In this document: piece by piece, positions 44,162 to 52,875 of the stretch
How the letters are laid out: every line of letters starts with the position of its first letter
Position numbering within the stretch: position 1 is the stretch's first letter
Origin: Clostridia bacterium
Lineage (GTDB): Bacteria; Bacillota; Clostridia; Christensenellales; Aristaeellaceae
Direction: 5' to 3'
Length of the DNA: 64,000 bases
Assembly (NCBI GenBank): GCA_017534885.1
Contig: JAFXVR010000026.1
Coordinates: 62,001-126,000, forward strand
Made by a program: the position numbers and the translations under genes
Notes under the pieces: model-generated
What the model was told of the DNA's origin: nothing
Seen by the model: only the letters and a program-made list of their open reading frames with translations
Database searches by the model: none

Positions 44162-44203
44162 GGCCGGACAGCCCGGGACTATGGCTCCTCCACGGCCTGA
44201 CTA

Positions 44204-44923
44204 ATGCAAAAATCCGTCGATGACTGCCGGCGGGGTTTTCGCTTTGGGTTCGTTGCCTTTCTTTCCCGCATTGCGGATGACCGGGAAAAACGCTATGAAT
44301 CCGCCACCTGCATCGCCGCCATGGTGTATCTGCTCAAGGGTGTTCCGTTCATCTATCAGGGGCAGGAAATCGGCGCGGCATCCGCACATTATGACAGCAT
44401 CGACTGCTTCAACGACATTGAAACTCTCCGGGCCTACCGGGACTTCTGCCGGACGGTTCAGCCGGAGGGGGCGCTGCGCCGGATCAACTTTGGCAGCCGG
44501 GACAACGCCCGCCATCCCATGGCGTGGAACGGCGGCCCCAACGGCGGCTTTTCCTCCGGAACCCCCTGGCTGGCGCTCCACTCCCGGTATCAGGAGATTA
44601 ATGTGGAACGGGATCTGAACGCGGATCGCTCCGTCTATCGCTTCTATCAGGCCCTGCTGGCGCTCCGCCGATCCAGCGGCGTGTTTCTGGACGGAAAGGT
44701 GCAGGTCATCTCCTCAGCCGCAGAGCCATTCCTGATCTTCACCCGCTCCCTGGAAGGGGAAAAGTGGGCGGTGGTCTGCAACTTTGAGAAGGAGCAGCGG
44801 ATTGCGCTGCCCTTCCGCTGCGTAAAGCCCGGCCTGTCCAACCTGAGCCGGGCAGCGATGGATGGCATCTATGCGCCCTATGAATGCGCGGCGGCGAGAG
44901 TCGCGGACGGGCAAGAGGGCTGA
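44204..44923 (+). pseudogene. GH13 alpha-glucosidase C-terminal fragment
   Basis: From about 44250 the frame matches the C-terminal third of GH13 oligo-glucosidases: ESATCIAAMVYLLKGVPFIY, then QGQEIG, then the final beta-sandwich ending in the usual PYECA. The whole catalytic barrel with the nucleophile Asp and acid/base Glu is absent, and the first residues after ATG 44204 do not look like a GH13 start. A complete enzyme would be near 550 residues; only 239 remain. The end is natural. It cannot be an active glycosidase. Confidence 0.82.
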
Positions 44924-45222
44924 GGAAACATGAAGCGGTGAGCCACTTCCCCCTGCCGGGACGCGGGCAGGGCGCGGGATCAGCGGTTGGACACGGAACG
45001 GTTGAAATCCCCGCTGCACGCATTCGAGTCAGGGAACGGATCGTCCGCCGTCAGCCCGGATATCTCGGGAACTGTCCCAGGAGCGAAGAAAACAAGGAAA
45101 GCGCCAATTTGCCATAACCCATAAAAAACTCTGTTCAAATCAGCAAACTTGTGATACGATGAATCAACCTTTGCAATGGCAGACGTCTGCCAGGGAAGAT
45201 CAGTCGTATATGAGGTGAAGGT
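44924..45222. other. Intergenic stretch without recognisable gene
   Basis: About 300 bases separate the GH13 fragment from the NRPS-like gene. The first 180 bases are GC-rich with short open frames that resemble nothing known; the last part is AT-rich and holds the promoter at 45132-45160. Confidence 0.6.
45132..45160 (+). promoter_or_regulatory. Promoter of the NRPS-like gene
   Basis: TGTTCA (45132-45137) and TACGAT (45155-45160) are separated by 17 bases, in an AT-rich patch 63 bases before the start codon. Confidence 0.6.
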
Positions 45223-47856
45223 ATGGAGTACATTCTCGAAAAGCTTCAGCGGTACACGGAGCTGACGCCAAACGCAGCGATCCTTTTCGATGAGGTGCAC
45301 ACGAAGGGCATCACCTATGCCTAGCTGGATGAGATGTCCGGCAAGATCTACGCGTGGCTGAAGGGGAAGGGCATCGGACGGGAGGATTTCGTCCTGATCA
45401 ATCTGCCCCGGGGCGTGCAGCCGGTCATCGCCATGATCGGCGTGTGGAAGGCCGGCGCCGGCTGGGCGCTGGTGGAGGATACCTATGCGCCGGAGCGGAT
45501 CGATTTCATCCGGAAAGACTGCGGCTGCAAGGTCGAGATTTCCGCCGGGAACTGGGATGAGATCATGCGCCTCAGCCCTCTGACCGGGTACGAAACCCCG
45601 GATCTGCATGACGCCGCCTACGCGATTTACACCTCCGGCACCACGGGCAATCCCAAGGGTGTGCTCCACGAATACGGCAACCTGCAGCGGGCGATCGACT
45701 CGATCCGGATCAACGGCACGGTGGCCTTTTCCGGCAAGGACCGGCTCGCCACCCTGGCGCCCATGAACTTTGTCGCCACCGTTATCGTGATCCTGTGCGC
45801 CCTGAACATCCACGAGGGGAAAAACTACATCGTCTCCTATGCGACCATCAAAAACCATGCGGCGCTGATCAAGTTCTTCCTGACCAAGCGGATCACCGTC
45901 ACCTTCCTGACGCCCTCCTATGTGCGCAAGCTGGGCAATACCACCGGGCCCTACCTGCGGATGCTCTTCGTCGGCTCTGAGCCGGCCAACCAGATTTACA
46001 ACAAAAACGTTGAGCTGATCAACATTTATGCCGCGAGCGAGAGCGGCTTTGCCGTGGGCGTGTTCCAGATCGACCGCGCCTACGAGACCTGCCCCATCGG
46101 CAAGCCTGAGGTGGAGACGGAGATCGTCCTGCTCGCCGACAGCTCCGAAGACGCTGAAGACAATCCCGCGCGCACGACTGAGACGGTGGAGCGGACGCTG
46201 TCCAACGGCATGACCGTCCGGGAGGTCGCGAAGGGGGAGACGGGCGAGCTCTGCTTCATCAACCCCTACGTCCGGGGCTACATCAACCTGCCGGCGGAGA
46301 CGGCCAAAGCCTTCCAGGACAAGCTGTACCACACCGGCGACCTGGCCCGCTGGGACGAAAACGGGAACCTGGTGCTGCTGGGGCGCAGCGGCGACATGAT
46401 CAAGATCAACGGCAACCGCATCGAGCCCGCGGAGATCGAAGCCGCCGTCAAGAACGCGCTGCAGATCGACTGGTGCGCGGCCCGCGGCTTCTCCGAGGAC
46501 GGGAAGAGCTATCTCTGCGCCTACTATACGGCGGATGTCCAGTTCGACCCGGCACAGCTGCGCGAGGAGCTGATGCGCCGGCTGCCCTACTACATGATTC
46601 CCGCCTTCTTCATGAAGATCGACACCATCCCGCTGAAGGCGTCCGGCAAGCTCGACCGGAAAGCGCTCCCCGCGCCGGACACGAAGGACTTCCAGGAGGA
46701 CTACCAGGCGCCGGAAAACGACACGCAGGCGGCGCTGTGCGAGGCGATGGCCTCTGTGCTCAAGCTGAGCCGCGTCGGCATCCGGGATGATTTCTATGAG
46801 CTGGGCGGCGATTCCCTGGGCTCCATCGACATGATCAGCCGCTGCTCCCTCCCGGGCCTGAACACCGCCATGATCTTCCGCGGCCGCACGCCCGAGAAGA
46901 TTGCTGCCCTGTACGAGGCGGAGATGGCGGCAGGCGGCGGAGAATCGCCGGACAAGCTCAACGATGAGGCGCTGAAGCGTCCGCACGCGCTGACGGCTGA
47001 GCAGCTGTACATGATCGACTACCAGCTCTACACGCCCCTTTCCACCATGTACAATCTCTATTCCGTGATGCGGATGGAGAAGGGCCTGGTGGAGGCGGAG
47101 CAGGTGGCGGAGGCGATGGGCGCGGCGATCCAGAATCACCCGGCCCTGCTCACCACCTTCGGCTACGGCCCTGACGGGGAGATGGTGCAGCGCTATTCGC
47201 CGGAGATCTTCAACCCGATCATCGTGGAAAAACTGTCTGAGTTTGAATTCAACTATGTCAAGGACACGCTGGTCTTCCCCTTCAGGATGATCGGCAGCCG
47301 CCTGTACCGCTGCAAGGTCTTCGAGACAGAAAAGGCCATCTACGCCTTCTTCGACGTGCACCACTCGCTCTTCGACGGTACCTCCCTCAAGGTGTTCCTC
47401 GAGGACGTGGGCAGGGCGCTCATGTATTACTGGGAAAAACGCTCCCACCTGCCCTGGCTCCGGGCCTGCCACGCGGTGGAGCTCTCCTATGTGTTCGGCA
47501 ACCTGAATGAGACCATCTACACGGGCAAGCCGGCCGACCCGGCCCTGGCCCGCCAGGTGCAGGATCAGTGGGTTCGCTTCGCCGAGACCGGCGATCCCGG
47601 CACCCCGGATCTGCCCTGGCCCGCCTATGAGCCGGAAAACCGCTGGACCATGTTCTTAGGCGACCGGTCCGAGGCCGTCCGGGATCCCATGGCGCAGCAG
47701 CGCGAGCTCCTCGATCCGATCCTGGACTACAGGCTCAACGCCTCTTACGCCGATATAGATTTCAATGTCCCCTTCGTGTGGAAAACGGCCGGGAAAGTCT
47801 TGGGCCTTCTGCTCCTGATCGCCTTCATCCTGTTCATGATCTTCAGAGGATTTTGA
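45223..47856 (+). pseudogene. NRPS-like gene with in-frame TAG and carboxylesterase-type C-terminus
   Basis: ATG 45223 behind GAGGTGAAGG opens a frame for an adenylation domain that meets TAG at codon 34 (45322-45324); GITYA-stop-LDEMSGK suggests a former Gln codon. After it the frame is clean: AMP-binding YTSGTTGNPKGVLHE, GELCFINPYVRGY, RSGDMIKINGNRIEP, a carrier domain with LGGDSLGS, and a condensation-type domain up to VHHSLFDGTSL. Near 47416-47424 this switches to the C-terminus of a type-B carboxylesterase (MYYWEKRS, ACHAVELSYVFGN, RFAETGDPGTPDLPWPAY), followed by a membrane helix. The esterase part lacks its serine and the condensation domain lacks its second half. A peptide product is unlikely. 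Confidence 0.8.
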
Positions 47857-47864
47857 GGAGAAAT

Positions 47865-48602
47865 ATGCCGATGAACGAAGTCATCCGCCAGCTGTACGAC
47901 CGCAAGTCCGTGCGCGTGTTCACGGATCAGCCCATTGAAGAAGGCGACGCGGAAATCATCCTCCGCGCCGCCGCCATGGCGCCCACCGCCGGGAATCAGC
48001 AGCTCTACACCATCCTGCGGATCACCGACCCGCTGCTCCTCTCCCGCCTGGCAGACTCCTGCGACCATCAGCCCTTCATCGCGACGGGCAAGCTGGTGCT
48101 GGTTTTCTGCGCGGACTGTCTGAAGTGGTATGAGGCCTTCCGCACGGCCGGGTGCAATCCGCGCAAGCCCGGCCCCGGCGACCTCCTCCTCGCTGTCGAT
48201 GACGCGCTGATCGCCGCGCAGAACGCCGTGGTGGCCGCCGAATCCTTAGGCATCGGCTCCTGCTACATCGGCGACATCATGGAGAACATCGAGACCCAGC
48301 GCGAGCTCCTCGGCCTGCCCGAGTACGTTTTCCCCGCCGCCCTGCTGGTCTTCGGCTATCCGACCGATCAGCAGAAGGCCCGCCCCAAGCCGGAGCGCGT
48401 CGATCTGCGCCACATCGTCCATGAGAACCGCTATCAGCGCATGGACGCCGCAGGGCTGGAGGAAATGCTGGCGCACCGGGCCCCGGATGGGGATTACGCC
48501 GGGTGGATCAACGCCTTCTGCGAGCGAAAGTACAACTCGGATTTTTCCCGGGAGATGAGCCGCTCGGTGGGGGAGTATCTGAAGCAGTACGGGGATGGGT
48601 GA
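47865..48602 (+). CDS. Nitroreductase family protein
   Basis: This 245-residue protein has the FMN-binding nitroreductase fold: RKSVRVFTDQPIE near the N-terminus, APTAGNQQ, DDALIAAQNAVVAAESLGIG and SCYIGDI. Such enzymes use NAD(P)H to reduce nitro groups, quinones or flavins. The ATG at 47865 has GAGGAG overlapping the previous stop codon, so it reads through from the NRPS-like gene. A C-terminal extension (VHENRYQRMD to the end) is typical of clostridial members. The physiological substrate is unknown. Confidence 0.88.
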   Translation: MPMNEVIRQLYDRKSVRVFTDQPIEEGDAEIILRAAAMAPTAGNQQLYTILRITDPLLLSRLADSCDHQPFIATGKLVLVFCADCLKWYEAFRTAGCNPRKPGPGDLLLAVDDALIAAQNAVVAAESLGIGSCYIGDIMENIETQRELLGLPEYVFPAALLVFGYPTDQQKARPKPERVDLRHIVHENRYQRMDAAGLEEMLAHRAPDGDYAGWINAFCERKYNSDFSREMSRSVGEYLKQYGDG

Positions 48603-48625
48603 AGAGGTTTCTCCGCCTCCCGGAT

Positions 48626-49651
48626 TCAGCCGCTGTTTTCGCCTGACCGCAGGCCTTCGTACCATCTGACGGCCCGCTCAATCCATCCGGCCATGCACAT
48701 GCCTGTTCCATCGGCAAAGCCGTGGCCGCCGGAGGGCCCTGCCTCCAGCCGGCAAGGGATTCCCTGGCGCTGCAGGGCTTGCTGCAACAGGCGGGAATGC
48801 TCCGGATTCACCAGATTGTCCGTTTCCGTCAGGAAAACCGCGCAGGGCGGAAATCCCTCCACATGATCCGGAATTTCAAAAGGAGAATGAACGGCGTCCC
48901 GGATGCTGCAGCCAAAGAGGGCGATATCAGAGTCATCGTCCTCATCGTCCGCATCCCCGCCGTTTTTTTCGAACTCCTGGAGATTCAGCTTCCAGCTGAC
49001 CGCCGGGTACACCGGGAAGACCGCCTGCGGCTTCGGCAGGCCATGGGCGGCATAGCCCTTCTCGGGCACATTCCAGAGGCAGACCAGGTATCCGCCCGCA
49101 GAAAAGCCGCAGGTGATATAGCGCTGCCAGTCAACGGAAAAGGCTTCTGCCCTGTCCCGGATCAGGCGGAGCGCCCGCGTAAAGTCGTCCATCTCCCGCT
49201 CCAGCAGGTGGTCATGAACCGCCACCTGGTAGGTCAGGACAAACACATGGTATCCCAGGCGGTTGAACTGCGCGGCCACCGGCCAGCCCTCCGTCAGGTT
49301 CCACACGTTGACAAAGCCGCCGCCCGGAACCAGCAGGATGTAAGGCCTGCTGCCGGCGTCCTCCGCAGCGGAGGGCAGCCACACCAGATTCACACCCCTG
49401 CGGGCGGCATCTTCCGCGCATTCCTCAACCGTGTAGAGCGGATAGTACCAATGGCCGCTCCGGGCTGCCCGGTACAGGGTTTCAAAGCCTGCGGTGAGGT
49501 CTCCGCCAAAGCAGTCTTCCCTGAGCTGTATCAGGCTTTTCCCCCACTTTTCATCCTTCGTCAGATCCATATTCCGGATGGCGTCCGGCGCGATCTTTCC
49601 GATCAGCGGATCAGTCAGCAGTTCCCCCAGGGTCTTTCTCTCATCAATCAT
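48626..49651 (-). CDS. Alpha/beta hydrolase, carbohydrate-esterase-like
   Basis: This 341-residue protein has PYILLVPGGGFVNVWN with the oxyanion GGG, the nucleophile elbow GFSAGGY, and a late HGF histidine (GGHGFADG), all at family spacing (BD-FAE/acetyl-xylan-esterase-like). It likely removes acyl groups from small substrates or glycans. The ATG behind GAGGAGG overlaps the stop of the fucosidase gene (ATGA), so the two are one transcript. No signal peptide, hence cytoplasmic. A 22-base gap separates it from the convergent nitroreductase gene. Confidence 0.85.
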   Translation of the reverse strand: MIDERKTLGELLTDPLIGKIAPDAIRNMDLTKDEKWGKSLIQLREDCFGGDLTAGFETLYRAARSGHWYYPLYTVEECAEDAARRGVNLVWLPSAAEDAGSRPYILLVPGGGFVNVWNLTEGWPVAAQFNRLGYHVFVLTYQVAVHDHLLEREMDDFTRALRLIRDRAEAFSVDWQRYITCGFSAGGYLVCLWNVPEKGYAAHGLPKPQAVFPVYPAVSWKLNLQEFEKNGGDADDEDDDSDIALFGCSIRDAVHSPFEIPDHVEGFPPCAVFLTETDNLVNPEHSRLLQQALQRQGIPCRLEAGPSGGHGFADGTGMCMAGWIERAVRWYEGLRSGENSG

Positions 49652-51129
49652 GGTTGCTCCTCCTCAGCTTCAAGCTCGATGGCCAGGCAGGGAACGTAGG
49701 CGGTGGGCAGGCGTTCAGGCAGAGGCACGGTGAGGACGCCGAACTGGTGGACAAAGGGCGCTTCGCCCGCGCCGAGCAGCCGGACAGACCGCACTTTCTC
49801 CCCCTGGCTGAAGCTGTGCAGCACGGCGCTGCGGCCGGGAACGGCGCCCATCAGGAAGGCGTAGACCGTGCTGCCCTTGCAGACGTAGCGGACGTCGGAG
49901 GAGTTCCAGGTGACGGCGTCCTCGCGGAAGTCCCTGAAGTCCAGGAAAGATGTGCCCTCAGAGGCGGTTTTCCATGGGCGGGTGCCGTGGATGCCTTCCC
50001 CGTGGGTCTGCATCCATCCGGCCAGCTCGTCCAAGATGAATTCGGCCTCATCGTCGATGGTGCCGTCCGGCTTCTGCAGGATGTTGAGCAGCAGGCAGCC
50101 GTTCTTGGACGCGACATCGATGAGGATGTCGATGATCTCCCTCGGTGTCTTGTAGGCGGCTTTTGCATCGTAGAACCAGCCGCCGATGCAGGTGTCCGTC
50201 TGCCAGGGACAGGCGCTGGCCTTGTCCAGCAGGCCGCGCTCCACGTCCAGCACGCCCACCCGGTACACGCCTTCAAACCGGCTCTTCTGCGTGTACACCG
50301 CCCGGTTTTCGCCGTACAGCCCGGCGGACGTGTTGTACAGGTGCGCCACCACTTCCAGACCCTCCCGGTAGCGCTCGTTCAGTACATAGGCTTCGTCCGC
50401 CTGCCACTGGTCGCAGAAGGGCAGCGCGCCGTCGGAATACAGCAGATCGGGCTTATAGCGGTCGATCAGCTCAAACATGCAGCGCTTCCAGTAATCGTGA
50501 AAGGCGGGATTCGCCGTATACCAGGGCTGGAAGGGCCAGTCGTTGATTTCCTTTCCGGCGTACTCATCGTTGTCGTGGTAGAAATGCCGCCATGCGGGAT
50601 CGTTCCCGTCATAGGGGACGCCCTTGAAGGGGCCGCTGGCGTCGCAGCCCTTGTTGACCCGCCACCAGCTGAAGGACGCGCCCAGATGCTCCGTCACGCC
50701 GAAGGGCAGGCCGTGCTTCCGGGCCGCCGCCTGCCAAAGCCCCACGATGTCCTTGTGCGGGCCCACGCGCACGCTGTTCATGGGATTCAGCGCGGAATCA
50801 TAGTTGAAGAAGTGATCATGGTGCACAGCCTGCGCCACGAAGTACTTCGCGCCGGCCTTCACATACTTCTCCATCAGCCCCTCCGGGTCAAAGCGCTCGG
50901 CCTTCCACAGGGCGCAGATGTCCTTGTAGCCGAAGACGGAGGGATGGCCGTAGTGCCGGAGATGGTACAGGTACTGGGGCGACCCCTGCACATACATATT
51001 CCGGGCGTACCAGTCCCCGCACATGGGCACGCTCTGCGGCCCCCAGTGACTCCAGATGCCGAACTTCGCATCCCGGAACCAGTCGGGATAACTGTGTTCA
51101 TACAGGGATTCAAACGTGGCGTCAAACAT
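49648..51129 (-). CDS. GH29 alpha-L-fucosidase
   Basis: This 493-residue protein opens with PDWFRDAKFGIWSHWGPQSV, the GH29 signature, followed by AKYFVAQAVHHDHFFNYDS. Asp233 in KPDLLYSDGALPF is the likely nucleophile, and a C-terminal beta domain completes it. It releases alpha-linked fucose, in the cytoplasm since no signal peptide is seen. ATG 51127-51129 follows AAGGAGG; the longer frame lacks a site. It is cotranscribed with the esterase just downstream. The acid/base residue is variable in GH29 and was not assigned. Confidence 0.9.
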   Translation of the reverse strand: MFDATFESLYEHSYPDWFRDAKFGIWSHWGPQSVPMCGDWYARNMYVQGSPQYLYHLRHYGHPSVFGYKDICALWKAERFDPEGLMEKYVKAGAKYFVAQAVHHDHFFNYDSALNPMNSVRVGPHKDIVGLWQAAARKHGLPFGVTEHLGASFSWWRVNKGCDASGPFKGVPYDGNDPAWRHFYHDNDEYAGKEINDWPFQPWYTANPAFHDYWKRCMFELIDRYKPDLLYSDGALPFCDQWQADEAYVLNERYREGLEVVAHLYNTSAGLYGENRAVYTQKSRFEGVYRVGVLDVERGLLDKASACPWQTDTCIGGWFYDAKAAYKTPREIIDILIDVASKNGCLLLNILQKPDGTIDDEAEFILDELAGWMQTHGEGIHGTRPWKTASEGTSFLDFRDFREDAVTWNSSDVRYVCKGSTVYAFLMGAVPGRSAVLHSFSQGEKVRSVRLLGAGEAPFVHQFGVLTVPLPERLPTAYVPCLAIELEAEEEQP

Positions 51130-51157
51130 ATGCGCTTCAGCCTCCTTTTTCCACCCC

Positions 51158-51163
51158 AGTATA
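51158..51163 (-). promoter_or_regulatory. Extended -10 promoter of the fucosidase-esterase pair
   Basis: On the minus strand TGG-TATACT gives a TGn-extended -10 box 29 bases before the start codon; no convincing -35 box was seen. Confidence 0.55.
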
Positions 51164-51334
51164 CCACATCGCGCAAAAAACCGCCAGCCCCCGTTTGCGC
51201 AAAGGCGCATGGATCCGGCGCGTTTCCGTCCTCCGCGCTTCAGCGGTCTCCCGGCCTTGTGATCCGTCGTCTGCGGCGGAGATTCAGATCAGGCCGACCA
51301 GAAATTGCATCAAGCCTATCCTGCATCAGCACGC

Positions 51335-51363
51335 TTGAAAAAGCCAGGCGGATGTGCTATCAT
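51335..51363 (+). promoter_or_regulatory. Sigma-A-type promoter of the AT-rich small gene
   Basis: TTGAAA (51335-51340) and TATCAT (51358-51363) are separated by 17 bases. Confidence 0.8.
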
Positions 51364-51431
51364 GCATGAGCAAAGCCGTCATATCAAGCACATAATGACC
51401 GCATGTCCTGTTGCAACGAGGAGTGACCGAC

Positions 51432-51881
51432 ATGAAGGTGTTTTCGCTCAATTCCAGGCATCAAAAAGTAATATCCAGGTGTATTGATGTGATCAACAAT
51501 ACCGGTTTATTGCTGGACACTCATCTGTATTCTGACAGTTATGGGAATGAATACGTCTTGCTTTCTGTTCCACAATTCTCGGTTTCAGATCCGGTGATTC
51601 AGGATCGAACGGCTTTTGAAGCGCTCAACACGCATACTCATGTGCTGAGCGATCTGTCTAAGCGCGATTTCAAGGATTTGCGTGTGATCGCCCCGCACAT
51701 ATGCCGACAATTGTTGACGTATCTGAATGGAAAATATCCCGGAAAACACTTTTGTGTATTTGCGTCCGCCGTTTTGCATGACGACTTCATCATTCGTTTT
51801 CATCAAAAATGGGAAAACGAAACACCCTATTACGACGTACACGAAGGAAAAAAGGAATGGGTGGTACTGGAAGAGTCTTGA
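51432..51881 (+). CDS. Unrecognised 149-residue protein, AT-rich
   Basis: The start at ATG 51432 has GAGGAG about 10 bases upstream. The protein is soluble, mixed alpha/beta and His-rich, with no motif I recognise; DDFIIRFHQKWENETPYYDV stands out near the end and could be a short catalytic or binding segment. Base composition (visibly AT-rich, with codons such as TTA, TTG and AAT) differs sharply from the GC-rich neighbours, which suggests recent transfer. It ends 7 bases from the convergent SDR gene. Confidence 0.65.
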   Translation: MKVFSLNSRHQKVISRCIDVINNTGLLLDTHLYSDSYGNEYVLLSVPQFSVSDPVIQDRTAFEALNTHTHVLSDLSKRDFKDLRVIAPHICRQLLTYLNGKYPGKHFCVFASAVLHDDFIIRFHQKWENETPYYDVHEGKKEWVVLEES

Positions 51882-51888
51882 GCTGGCC

Positions 51889-52665
51889 TTACTCCAGAAT
51901 CCGCCTGATGATCATCAGCTGCAGCCGCTTCGGCAGCGCGTTCATCAGCAGAAGCAGGGGGTTCCGGTTCACACAGTATACCAGGCGGGGACGGCGGACC
52001 CTCAGCGCCCTGTCCACCGCTTCGGCGATCTTTTCCGGCGGCACGCTCCGCGCCTCAATCCTGTCCACAATCCGCATGAAGCGGGCCGCGCTGCACCGGT
52101 AGCGCTTCGTCCCGGCGCAGAATGCGTTCAGTTTCTCTGTCGAAACCGAGAGCATCCCGGTCCGGACCGCGCCGGGCCGGAGGACGATGACCTGATGCCC
52201 CAGCAGCTGCAGCTCCATGCGCAGGGCTTCCGCGTACCGCTCCACCGCCGCTTTTGTGATGCCATAGATGCCGGTGAAGGGAAGGGGATGGAGCGGAGCC
52301 AGCTCGCTGGATATGATGACGATCCGGCCGTGTTCCTTCAGCAGGGGCAGGAAGACCTGATTGACGCGGAACAGGCCGAACAGGTTGATATCAAAATCCC
52401 GGACGAAGTCCGCTTCCGGCATCTCGGCCAGGGAGGCCAGATCGTACACGCCCGCCGTGTGGATGATGCCGTCGAGCGCCCCCGCCTCTGTCCGGATACG
52501 CTCCAGGGCAGAGAGCAGAGCCGGCAGGCTGGTGATGTCAGCGCCGATCACGCCGTCTGTCTCCTGCCTGTCGATTCCCCACACACGGTGGCCGCCCTCC
52601 GCCAGCATACGGCAGATGGCGGAACCCATTCCGCCGCTGGCGCCAGTGACAAGATAGCTGGACAT
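51889..52665 (-). CDS. Short-chain dehydrogenase/reductase
   Basis: This 258-residue classical SDR has the NAD(P)-binding TGASGGMG (7-14), a NNAG equivalent reading HTAGVYD, the serine in IISSELAP and the catalytic pair in YGITK. Asp in WGIDR suggests NAD(H) preference. The C-terminal 40 residues are basic and hydrophobic (LLLLMNALPKRLQLMIIRR), which may attach it to the membrane. ATG 52663-52665 follows AGGATG. The substrate is unknown. Confidence 0.88.
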   Translation of the reverse strand: MSSYLVTGASGGMGSAICRMLAEGGHRVWGIDRQETDGVIGADITSLPALLSALERIRTEAGALDGIIHTAGVYDLASLAEMPEADFVRDFDINLFGLFRVNQVFLPLLKEHGRIVIISSELAPLHPLPFTGIYGITKAAVERYAEALRMELQLLGHQVIVLRPGAVRTGMLSVSTEKLNAFCAGTKRYRCSAARFMRIVDRIEARSVPPEKIAEAVDRALRVRRPRLVYCVNRNPLLLLMNALPKRLQLMIIRRILE

Positions 52666-52778
52666 GGTTTCACATCCTGTGAGTGGATTCTGGGTGGGGC
52701 CGCCTGATTTATGCCGCAGGCAAGGCCGCTGTATTGGGACTGCTCATCGGCTCACCCCTGCATGCTGATGATTCATGC

Positions 52779-52807
52779 ATCTTATCACACATACGGACGG
52801 AATGCAA
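52779..52807 (-). promoter_or_regulatory. Sigma-A-type promoter of the SDR gene
   Basis: TTGCAT (52802-52807) and TAAGAT (52779-52784) on the minus strand are separated by 17 bases, just beyond the terminator of the sugar ABC operon. Confidence 0.7.
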
Positions 52808-52817
52808 CGGCTGGACG

Positions 52818-52852
52818 AAAAGCCGCCGCAGCTTTTTGAAGGCTGCGGCGGC
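52818..52852 (-). terminator. Intrinsic terminator of the sugar ABC operon
   Basis: GCCGCCGCAGC (52822-52832) pairs perfectly with GCTGCGGCGGC (52842-52852); on the minus strand TTTT follows. Confidence 0.85.
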
Positions 52853-52875
52853 CTTTGATCCGGGGAAGGGATTGC

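Noticed and set aside
44980..47472. Long minus-strand open frame of 830 codons opposite the NRPS-like gene
   Set aside because: The plus strand has adenylation and carrier domain motifs; the opposite frame has none.
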